A stretch of DNA of 7,857 nucleotides, from contig JAAZJF010000296.1 of NCBI GenBank assembly GCA_012800475.1, positions 1 to 7,857 of the forward strand. Reading direction: 5' to 3'. The notes under the pieces were generated by a model, which did not search any database, was not told where the DNA came from, and was given only the letters and a program-made list of their open reading frames with translations. Shown one piece after another: positions 1 to 5,996 of the stretch. The position numbers and the translations under genes were made by a program. Positions within the stretch are counted from its first letter, which is position 1. Every line of letters begins with the position of its first letter. Source of the DNA: Gammaproteobacteria bacterium (GTDB lineage Bacteria; Pseudomonadota; Gammaproteobacteria; Pseudomonadales; Pseudomonadaceae).

Positions 1-1553
1 GCTGCAGCAATCACTTCAGCGTCACGCATCGAGCCACCGGGCTGAATCACTGCACGGATACCCACTTTCGCGGCGTTATCCAAGCCATCGCGGAAAGGAA
101 AGAATGCATCCGAGGCCATCACGGCACCGGCAACTTCTAAACCTGCTTGTTCAGCTTTAATCGCAGCAATACGCGCAGAGTTCACGCGGCTCATTTGACC
201 CGCGCCGACACCAATAGTCTGGCGGTTTTTCGCGTAGATAATGGCGTTGGATTTGACAAACTTAGCCACTTTCCAAGCAAAGATTAAATCGTGGATTTCT
301 TGCTCAGTGGGCGCGCGCTTGGTGACGACTTTCAAATCGGCAGCAGTGATCATTTGAATGTCGCGGCTTTGGACTAATAAACCACCGTTGACGCGTTTGA
401 AATCCCAGCTGGCGCTGCGCTCGGCAGGCCATTGGCCGCACTCTAAAAGACGCACGTTGGCTTTGCTGGCAACCACATCACGGGCCGCTTGACTGATGCT
501 GGGCGCAATAATCACTTCGACAAATTGACGGTCAACAATGGCTTGGGCAGTATCGGCATCCAGCTCACGGTTAAAGGCAATAATGCCGCCAAAAGCAGAT
601 TCGCTGTCGGTAGCGTAGGCTAAATCATAGGCTTTGCGGATGCCGCCTTCTGCGTCAGTAGCCACGGCAACACCGCAGGGGTTGGCGTGTTTGACAATCA
701 CACAAGCGGGTTTGACAAAGCTTTTGACGCACTCAAGAGCGGAGTCGGTATCCGCCACGTTGTTAAATGACAGCTCTTTACCTTGCAGTTGTACCGCGCT
801 GGCAATGCTGGCTTCTTGTGGATTGGCTTCAGTATAAAACGCTGCACTTTGGTGTGGGTTTTCACCGTAGCGCATATCTTGCGCTTTAATAAACTGGGTA
901 TTAAAGGTGTTAGGGAAGTCGCTGCGTTGCTCGGTGCTCAAGGTTGGCGCGGCTTGATCGATAGTGCCTAAGTAGTTGGCGATCATACCGTCGTAGGCTG
1001 CGGTGTGCTCAAAGGCTTTAAGCGCCAAGTTAAAGCGCTGTGCGTAGCTTAAGCCGCCTTGCTTGAGGCTGTCGATCACAGTGCCATAGTCACTGGTATT
1101 GACCACAATGGTCACATCTTTATGGTTTTTAGCCGCGCTGCGCACCATAGTTGGACCGCCGATATCGATGTTTTCAATCGCATCAGGCAGGCTGCAACCG
1201 GGCTTGGCCACTGTGGCCGCAAAAGGGTAGAGGTTCACTGCCACTAGATCGATGGGCTTGATGCCGTGCTCAGTCATGATTGCCGCATCGATATCGCGAC
1301 GACCTAAAATACCGCCGTGAATTTTTGGGTGTAGGGTTTTTACACGGCCGTCCATCATTTCGGCAAAACCTGTGTAATCAGCCACTTCAATCGCAGGGAT
1401 AGCGTTGTCTTTTAACAGTTTAAAAGTGCCACCTGTCGAGAGAATCTCAACGCCTAGCGCATCAAGCGCTTGGGCAAATTCAATAATACCGGTTTTATCA
1501 GAGACACTGATGAGGGCGCGGCGAATAGGCGTTTTTGAAGTGTGGTCAGTCAT
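1..1553 (-). CDS. purH: Bifunctional AICAR formyltransferase / IMP cyclohydrolase PurH (3' end cut by window edge)
   Basis: This enzyme performs the last two steps of de novo IMP synthesis in the cytoplasm: formylation of AICAR with 10-formyl-THF, then ring closure of FAICAR. The ATG at 1553-1551 begins MTDHTSKTPIRRALISVSDK, typical of the N-terminal MGS-fold cyclohydrolase domain. KTLHPK lies at about residues 72-77. The transformylase domain follows, with RYGENPHQ at 228-235 and KHANPCG at 288-294, whose Lys-His pair is the catalytic pair of the family. The frame holds at every motif checked, so no frameshift is seen. The last residues in the window (IQPGGSMRDAEVIAA) correspond to a point about 18 residues before the usual C-terminus, so about 517 of roughly 535 residues are present. 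AGGAAA lies 4-5 bases before the start. It follows fis by 64 bp in the same direction, the usual Pseudomonas fis-purH order; purD would be expected next, outside the window. Confidence 0.97.
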   Translation of the reverse strand, partial: MTDHTSKTPIRRALISVSDKTGIIEFAQALDALGVEILSTGGTFKLLKDNAIPAIEVADYTGFAEMMDGRVKTLHPKIHGGILGRRDIDAAIMTEHGIKPIDLVAVNLYPFAATVAKPGCSLPDAIENIDIGGPTMVRSAAKNHKDVTIVVNTSDYGTVIDSLKQGGLSYAQRFNLALKAFEHTAAYDGMIANYLGTIDQAAPTLSTEQRSDFPNTFNTQFIKAQDMRYGENPHQSAAFYTEANPQEASIASAVQLQGKELSFNNVADTDSALECVKSFVKPACVIVKHANPCGVAVATDAEGGIRKAYDLAYATDSESAFGGIIAFNRELDADTAQAIVDRQFVEVIIAPSISQAARDVVASKANVRLLECGQWPAERSASWDFKRVNGGLLVQSRDIQMITAADLKVVTKRAPTEQEIHDLIFAWKVAKFVKSNAIIYAKNRQTIGVGAGQMSRVNSARIAAIKAEQAGLEVAGAVMASDAFFPFRDGLDNAAKVGIRAVIQPGGSMRDAEVIAA

Positions 1554-1557
1554 TGGG

Positions 1558-1563
1558 TTTCCT
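1558..1563 (-). promoter_or_regulatory. Ribosome binding site of purH
   Basis: On the minus strand the sequence reads AGGAAACCCA then ATG, a good Shine-Dalgarno at normal spacing. It supports the purH start at 1553 over any internal ATG. Confidence 0.75.
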
Positions 1564-1588
1564 AGCTATAAACGGCGAACTGCATTAA

Positions 1589-1602
1589 GCCTCACGCGAG
1601 GC
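1589..1602. other. Small hairpin in the fis-purH gap
   Basis: GCCTC and GAGGC form a perfect 5-bp, GC-rich stem with a 4-base loop, 15 bases after the fis stop codon. The minus strand continues with TTAATG rather than a run of T, so it is not a classical intrinsic terminator. It could attenuate or stabilise the message between fis and purH. The structure is seen directly; any function is inference. Confidence 0.45.
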
Positions 1603-1617
1603 GAGCAGCGTTATATG

Positions 1618-1890
1618 TTAAAGAAGATTGTATTGCTTAAGTTTTTTACGCAAAGTGCCGCGGTTTAATCCCAGCATCTCAGAAGCACGTGTTTGATTGC
1701 CCTGCACATGCTGCATGACTGAAGCAAACAGCGGTGCTTCAACTTCGCTCAGCACTAAGTTATAGACATCATTGACGTGCGCACCATCTAAGTGGGCAAA
1801 GTACTCGTGCAACGTTTTTTCAACACATGAACGTAACGTCAAGTGTTCACTGTTGCTGATGGTCATAAGCGGCATAGTAGTTTTTGTCAC
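1618..1890 (-). CDS. fis: DNA-binding protein Fis (short form, GTG start)
   Basis: Fis is a nucleoid-associated dimer that bends DNA, activates rRNA promoters and assists some site-specific recombinases. The protein is 90 residues. The conserved core starts near residue 17 (LTLRSCVEKTLHEYFAHLDG), followed by DVYNLVLSEVEAPL and the C-terminal helix-turn-helix (about 65-87, NQTRASEMLGLNRGTLRKKL), and ends in the typical KQYNLL. It is shorter than E. coli Fis (98) and the roughly 107-residue Pseudomonas form as I recall it; all of the shortfall is N-terminal. The start taken is GTG at 1890-1888, with a weak GAGA about 9 bases upstream. The frame stays open upstream as far as a TAA inside the dusB end but offers no ATG, GTG or TTG. 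ATG codons at 1875 and 1866 are alternatives without a better ribosome site. It lies 37 bp after dusB, the classical dusB-fis arrangement. Confidence 0.95.
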   Translation of the reverse strand: MTKTTMPLMTISNSEHLTLRSCVEKTLHEYFAHLDGAHVNDVYNLVLSEVEAPLFASVMQHVQGNQTRASEMLGLNRGTLRKKLKQYNLL

Positions 1891-1931
1891 GACAGATATC
1901 TCATAACGGAACGTTTTATCATTGGAATCAT
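1887..1931 (-). other. 14-codon mini-ORF bridging dusB and fis
   Basis: The minus strand holds an ORF encoding MIPMIKRSVMRYLS. Its ATG (1931-1929) overlaps the dusB stop TGA (1930-1928) as ATGA. Its own TGA (1889-1887) overlaps the fis GTG start (1890-1888) as GTGA. It therefore exactly spans the dusB-fis gap. Such overlaps are a known geometry for termination-reinitiation coupling, so it may be a coupling leader. It could equally be an N-terminal part of an ancestral, longer fis put out of frame. No convincing Shine-Dalgarno precedes it. Translation is not shown by the sequence. Confidence 0.35.
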
Positions 1932-2926
1932 GCAGCGTCTGTTAAGCCTAGAGTACGAAGGTGCTCGAAAAACACTTGAATGTGGTGTTTTTGTGCAGTT
2001 TCGCAATCCAGCTGATTAAACGTTGAACGAAATTGTTGTGCCCCTGGCAATGATGCTAAGTACCAGTGTGTGTGTTTTCTCGCGATACGCACACCCATAG
2101 GCTGGCCATAGAACGCATGCAACAGCTCAAGGTGCTCAAGCAAAATTGACTCTAATGCGTTTAAACTGATGGCCGGCAGTAATTGACCTGTGGCGAGAAA
2201 ATGGTTTATTTCTTGAAAAATCCAAGGCCGGCCCTGAGCCGCGCGACCAATCAATAAACCGTCTGCGCCTGTGTGTTTCAGAACGTCTTGCGCTTTGTGT
2301 GGGCTATCAATATCGCCATTGGCAAACACGGGAATTGATATAGCGCTTTTAATCAGCGCAATAGTATCGTATTCCGCGTCACCATTGTAGCGATCTGCAC
2401 GAGTGCGGCCATGTACCGCAAGGGCGTTGATACCTTCTTGCTCGGCAATTTTAGCAATAGTGACACCATTGCGATTGGCTTGGTCCCAGCCCGTGCGGAT
2501 TTTTAAGGTCACAGGCACAGTAACGGCTGCGCGTACCGCTTGCAGAATCTGGGTGACCAGCGCCTCATCTTTGAGTAGGGCTGAACCTGCTGCTTTGTTA
2601 CACACTTTTTTGGCCGGGCAACCCATATTGATATCAATAATGTGCGCGCCCAGTTCAACGCACTGTTGCGCTGCATAAGCCAGCATATCTGGGTCAGCAC
2701 CTGCAATTTGCATGGAGCGAGGCTCAGGATCATCCTCAGTCAACAGGCGTAGGCTGGATTTGCGGCTGGACCACAAGCGGGTATCACTGGTGAGCATTTC
2801 TGACACTGTGAGCCCTGCACCAAAACGGGCACATAATTGACGTTGTGGACTATCAGTAACGCCAGCCATCGGCGCGAGAATCAGGTTGTTAGCTAATGTG
2901 TAGGAACCAATACGAACCATCGACAT
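1928..2926 (-). CDS. dusB: tRNA-dihydrouridine synthase DusB
   Basis: This flavoenzyme reduces specific uridines in the tRNA D-loop to dihydrouridine using FMN and NADPH. The protein is 332 residues, normal for DusB. The TIM barrel begins at ILAPMAGVTDSP (16-27). INMGCPAKKV (99-108) carries the proton-donor cysteine C103. LKIRTGW (141-147) and VHGRTR (171-176) supply flavin- and substrate-contact residues, NGDIDSP lies at 203-209, and IGRAAQGRPWIF at 226-237 is the phosphate-binding end of the barrel. The C-terminal helical tRNA-binding domain follows (GVRIARKHTHWYL, about 278-290). The DusB assignment, rather than DusA or DusC, rests on these signatures and on the fis neighbour. The ATG at 2926 is chosen, with AGG about 11 bases upstream; a second ATG at 2920 would remove only two residues. 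It heads the dusB-fis-purH unit after a 181-bp gap. Confidence 0.97.
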   Translation of the reverse strand: MSMVRIGSYTLANNLILAPMAGVTDSPQRQLCARFGAGLTVSEMLTSDTRLWSSRKSSLRLLTEDDPEPRSMQIAGADPDMLAYAAQQCVELGAHIIDINMGCPAKKVCNKAAGSALLKDEALVTQILQAVRAAVTVPVTLKIRTGWDQANRNGVTIAKIAEQEGINALAVHGRTRADRYNGDAEYDTIALIKSAISIPVFANGDIDSPHKAQDVLKHTGADGLLIGRAAQGRPWIFQEINHFLATGQLLPAISLNALESILLEHLELLHAFYGQPMGVRIARKHTHWYLASLPGAQQFRSTFNQLDCETAQKHHIQVFFEHLRTLGLTDAA

Positions 2927-2974
2927 GGACTGTTCAGCCTGCGCGCGAGATAAAAGATAAAAATTAGACTGCTT

Positions 2975-3003
2975 ATGATACCTGCTCTAATCAGCTGGAT
3001 AAA
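2975..3003 (-). promoter_or_regulatory. Possible sigma-70 promoter for dusB-fis
   Basis: On the minus strand TATCAT (2980-2975) differs from the -10 consensus at one base. TTTATC lies 17 bases upstream (3003-2998) as a poor -35. Transcription would start near 2968, about 42 bases before the dusB ATG. A promoter is expected here because dusB heads a unit after the largest gap in the window. The weak -35 box would be consistent with an activated promoter. Identified by eye only. Confidence 0.35.
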
Positions 3004-3053
3004 GCGTCACGCAAATTGTTGTGATAAAAGGTTGTATGGCGAGCACTGCGTCG

Positions 3054-3093
3054 ATGCGTATTTAAAAGCCTGTGTGGGCCATTAAATACGCAT
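3054..3093. repeat. Perfect 12-bp inverted repeat downstream of the PilZ-like gene
   Basis: The arm ATGCGTATTTAA (3054-3065) is exactly repeated in inverse at 3082-3093, separated by 16 bases. The loop itself contains a nested GCC/GGC pair (3068-3070 with 3077-3079). It begins 14 bases after the stop codon of the PilZ-like gene and sits between that gene and dusB. Neither strand has a T-run after the stem and the stem is AT-rich, so it is not a standard intrinsic terminator. It could be a 3'-end stabilising hairpin, an unusual terminator or a dimeric protein binding site. Confidence 0.7.
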
Positions 3094-3107
3094 AGAGAAC
3101 GTCTGTT

Positions 3108-4889
3108 TTACAAAGCCTTCCACAGTGCATCAAAGTTTTCAGTGTTATGTACTGCATGCTCGTCAGCGCTGTGTTGGGCTGGGTCAGGCTGCAGCGGTGC
3201 ACCTAGAATGCTGTATTCAAACTGGCTGATGCTACCTGTGTGCATGGAGCGCTTAGTGAGTGTGGCTGTCAGCTCAGTGCCTTGTTGATTGATCGCTACC
3301 TTATTGCCTTCCTGGAAAGGAATACGCGGTGCGATAACACTGGCAGGACGTGATAAAGCTTGGATTTGCGGCACTAACAAGGCACGTAAAAAATGACTGG
3401 ATTTTTCACTGCTGCGCAATAGCTGTAATCCGCAGGGCTGTGCATTGGGTGCGATCAGCTCAACACCCATCTGCGTGTGGTCGTTGCCTGTCTGGCGAAT
3501 CCAGCGAATCACAGCTGTCGCCCAAGGCTTATCATCATCTTCGCGCAGGGCAATAATTTCACCCGCCTGTAACTGAGCGGGGATAGCCGTGTGCCAAGCT
3601 AAGCAATAGCCACCAGGGCTGTGATTGACAATGGCTAAGGCATACGAAGGGTATAGCGCACCGACCGTTTGCGTGCTTCCATCCTCATCACGCGCATCGG
3701 TGTACTCAAGTAAATCAACACTCAAGGGGTTGTGTTCGTGGTGGTTATGGTCGTCGTTGACGTCGCTCCAGAGATCAGCGGGACCACTATCAACTTGGTA
3801 TTGTGCGCAGGCCGTTTGTTGAGACTTGAGGGTTGACTCAAACGACTCTTGATCAGATAAGTAATAATGCACCGCACTCATGCCGATGCAGGCTTGCAGC
3901 ATACCTTTACTGTTGATGCGCTGAAAATCACGTTTAGCGATATTGCCCCACGCGCTGCACAGTTGCGCTAACAGCGTACTGGACATGCCTTGGGGTACAT
4001 CGATGGTTTTTTTCAGTGTTGGGCTGGCGTCAGGCTGTTGATATTCAATCAAAGCTTGGGCCAACGCCAAGGTATTTAAGCCAATACGCGTTTGCACAGT
4101 ATCCTGTTCGATCAGCTCTTTGTAGCGTGGCGGCGCATCACTATTGAGATCCACCACAAATAAGCTGGTCTCCAGACTGGCGTTTTGTAGGGTTGCCAGA
4201 TGCGTCCAACTGGGCAATGCGCGGGCTAATACAGCAATATCACTTTGACGCATTTGGTTGATGCGTGAGCAACTCAACAGCAGGGCGCAACAGTAGGCTG
4301 CTTCTACGCTTTGCTCGCGCACATTGGTGAGCATCGGGTCGCGAATCGCCAGCGCGTGCAAGCTTTGTTTGCGCGCGAGCCAATAGACTTGATGTAATTC
4401 GAGCCAAAATAAAGGGGGCGCGGCAAAGTACAGTTGGTAGGTGCGCACCAATGAGATAAACATGCTGTGTGCCGTACGCTGCAAAGCTAAAGCTAAGATT
4501 GGCGTACGCTGATGCTGAGTGCCCGCAATCACCAGTTTATAGCCAGTGGTTAAATGCTTTTGTAAGGCTTGGCATAAATTAGCCACTTTTTGTGGGCGTT
4601 CATCGAGCATCACTGAGTTATTGAGAAAGTGCTTTTCCAGCTGCGAATTGACAAATAGCACTTCGGGGCGCAGCAACTCAAGCAATTGCACACGGGTTTC
4701 AGGCGTGGTGATAAAGTTGTTCAGCTCAAGTAGAGCTTGGTAGAGCAGGCGCGCTGTTTCACCAATATTCGCTTTGGGAAGATTCTGGATCCATGCTGTT
4801 AAATCACGCACAGTGGGCTTGCAGAATGACAGGCGTGTCTGTTCTGGAGTGGGCACTTGTAAACGTAAATTTGAACTCTTTGTATCCAT
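3108..4889 (-). CDS. Uncharacterised protein with degenerate PilZ-like C-terminal region
   Basis: The protein is 593 residues with no signal peptide or convincing membrane segment, so probably cytoplasmic. Residues about 1-350 look all-helical and belong to no domain I recognise. A polar Asp/His-rich stretch (DVNDDHNHHEHN, 376-387) precedes a beta-rich C-terminal part. There, IVNHSPGGYCLAW (420-432) contains NxSxxG, the second motif of PilZ domains, followed by PAQLQAGEIIAL and AVIRWIRQTGNDHTQMGVEL (459-478), which fit PilZ strands. The upstream RxxxR pair needed for standard cyclic-di-GMP binding is absent: only a single Arg (R400) lies nearby. I infer a PilZ fold of uncertain ligand binding. 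Its place beside psd matches a conserved Pseudomonas gene, as I recall PA4958 next to fimX in P. aeruginosa. The start at 4889 is supported by GGAAGG four bases upstream. The gap from psd is 92 bp. Gene reality is near certain; function is not known. Confidence 0.85.
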   Translation of the reverse strand: MDTKSSNLRLQVPTPEQTRLSFCKPTVRDLTAWIQNLPKANIGETARLLYQALLELNNFITTPETRVQLLELLRPEVLFVNSQLEKHFLNNSVMLDERPQKVANLCQALQKHLTTGYKLVIAGTQHQRTPILALALQRTAHSMFISLVRTYQLYFAAPPLFWLELHQVYWLARKQSLHALAIRDPMLTNVREQSVEAAYCCALLLSCSRINQMRQSDIAVLARALPSWTHLATLQNASLETSLFVVDLNSDAPPRYKELIEQDTVQTRIGLNTLALAQALIEYQQPDASPTLKKTIDVPQGMSSTLLAQLCSAWGNIAKRDFQRINSKGMLQACIGMSAVHYYLSDQESFESTLKSQQTACAQYQVDSGPADLWSDVNDDHNHHEHNPLSVDLLEYTDARDEDGSTQTVGALYPSYALAIVNHSPGGYCLAWHTAIPAQLQAGEIIALREDDDKPWATAVIRWIRQTGNDHTQMGVELIAPNAQPCGLQLLRSSEKSSHFLRALLVPQIQALSRPASVIAPRIPFQEGNKVAINQQGTELTATLTKRSMHTGSISQFEYSILGAPLQPDPAQHSADEHAVHNTENFDALWKAL

Positions 4890-4893
4890 TCAA

Positions 4894-4899
4894 CCTTCC
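4894..4899 (-). promoter_or_regulatory. Ribosome binding site of the PilZ-like gene
   Basis: GGAAGG followed by TTGA and ATG on the minus strand is among the strongest Shine-Dalgarno sites in the window and fixes the start at 4889. Confidence 0.75.
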
Positions 4900-4981
4900 A
4901 ATTTAAAGTGTTTTAGGCGACTCAAGTAACCCATAGCGCAGCGCAGCAGAGCTTGCCTTGATGCATAATTGTAGCGTTTTA

Positions 4982-5848
4982 TTAGGATAATTCTAGCGCC
5001 AGACGCTGACCCATCTGCACCGGGCTGCCGGCTTGCAAGCCTTCTTCCCAGGCAACATGGCCCGGTCCGAAGAGCACAATGGCGGTTGAACCCAGCTTAA
5101 AGCGGCCCATTTCCATACCTTTTTCCAGGGTGATGGGCTGGCGCGCGGCTTGGCTGTAATCATAGCTGCGCAGCTCACGCATCGGTGGTGTAATCAGACC
5201 AGCCCACACGGTTTCAATACTGGCGACAACCATCGCGCCCACTAGTACCACAGCCATAGGGCCGTGCTCAGTATCAAAAATACAGGCCACACGTTCGTTG
5301 CGGGCAAATAGCTCAGGCACATTGCCGGCGGTGGTTTGATTTACAGAAAATAAGCGCCCTGGGATGTACACCATCTCACGTAAAATACCAGTCAGTGGCA
5401 TATGCACACGGTGATAATCTTTAGGTGATAAGTACACCGTGGAGAAGCTACCGCCCATAAAAGGAGCGGCGCGCTCAGCATCGCCACCGAGCAGCTCTAG
5501 CAAACTAAAGCTATGGCCTTTGGCTTGAAAAATACGACCATATTCAATTTCGCCTTGCTGGCTGATCGCACCATCGGCAGGGCTTAATACCGCTTTGTCG
5601 GTGGTGTCGGCTGTGCGTGCATCCGCTTTGAGTTCGCGGGTGAAGAAATCATTAAAGTGCTTATAGGCACTGGGGTCTTCCAGCAGTGCTTCGCTCATAT
5701 TGACGTTGTAACGTTTAATAAACCAAGCAATAAGGCGGTTTTTGAACCAAGGTGTTTCACATTCTGCAAAACGGCCGATCAAGCGTGACAGCGTATGGTG
5801 AGGCAAGATGTACTGCATAAAAATAAATAGACGCTGCTTAATGTCCAT
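4982..5848 (-). CDS. psd: Phosphatidylserine decarboxylase proenzyme
   Basis: Psd converts phosphatidylserine to phosphatidylethanolamine, the main membrane phospholipid of Gram-negative bacteria. It acts at the inner membrane and uses a pyruvoyl cofactor made by self-cleavage. The protein is 288 residues, the normal length of the type I bacterial enzyme. All maturation residues are visible: Asp92 in LSPADGAIS, His149 in DYHRVHMPLTG, and the cleavage site LGST at 252-255, where cleavage before Ser254 would give a long beta chain and a C-terminal alpha chain of about 35 residues bearing the pyruvoyl group. PGRLFSVNQTTAGNVPELF (163-181) and VVASIETVWAGLITPP (207-222) are further family signatures. 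The start at 5848 gives the MDIKQRLFIF opening typical of Pseudomonas Psd, though the ribosome site is weak (AAGGG about 12 bases upstream). It follows the HDOD gene by 148 bp. Confidence 0.98.
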   Translation of the reverse strand: MDIKQRLFIFMQYILPHHTLSRLIGRFAECETPWFKNRLIAWFIKRYNVNMSEALLEDPSAYKHFNDFFTRELKADARTADTTDKAVLSPADGAISQQGEIEYGRIFQAKGHSFSLLELLGGDAERAAPFMGGSFSTVYLSPKDYHRVHMPLTGILREMVYIPGRLFSVNQTTAGNVPELFARNERVACIFDTEHGPMAVVLVGAMVVASIETVWAGLITPPMRELRSYDYSQAARQPITLEKGMEMGRFKLGSTAIVLFGPGHVAWEEGLQAGSPVQMGQRLALELS

Positions 5849-5883
5849 GTCTTGTGGGCCCTTTGGCTGAAATTATCTAAGTG

Positions 5884-5909
5884 ATGAACGCGCTAAGAGT
5901 GGCGTTCAT
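5884..5909. repeat. 8-bp inverted repeat in the psd leader region
   Basis: ATGAACGC (5884-5891) and GCGTTCAT (5902-5909) form a perfect stem with a 10-base loop, 35 bases before the psd ATG. On the plus strand the stem is followed by TTTT, giving a weak terminator shape for rightward transcripts, although no rightward gene is known here. On the psd strand it would form a hairpin in the 5' leader or an operator-like site. Function unknown. Confidence 0.55.
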
Positions 5910-5937
5910 TTTAATCTGTGCACTGTGTTACGGATGC

Positions 5938-5974
5938 TTTTGAGTGGGGCAGCAGGCTGCATATAGACTCAAAA
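5938..5974. repeat. Nested inverted repeat downstream of the HDOD gene
   Basis: TTTTGAGT (5938-5945) pairs perfectly with ACTCAAAA (5967-5974). Inside, GCAG (5949-5952) pairs with CTGC (5957-5960) around CAGG. The element starts 22 bases after the HDOD-gene stop. The AT-rich outer stem and GC-rich inner stem suggest a transcript-end structure, but no T-tract follows it in the HDOD-gene direction. A TTGAAA at 5986-5981 and TATATG at 5965-5960 on the minus strand (15-base spacing) make a weak candidate promoter for psd overlapping it. Confidence 0.5.
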
Positions 5975-5996
5975 ATATGGTTTCAATTGCGCTATC

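Noticed and set aside
634..1247. Rightward open frames opposite purH
   Set aside because: They lie antisense to well-conserved purH motifs and show no domain pattern or ribosome site. They are by-products of the purH codon usage.
2403..2678. Rightward open frame opposite dusB
   Set aside because: It is fully antisense to the conserved DusB active-site region, and its protein is low in recognisable structure.
3054..3093. Inverted repeat as an intrinsic terminator
   Set aside because: The outer stem is AT-rich and no run of T follows on either strand, so it was annotated only as a repeat of unknown role.
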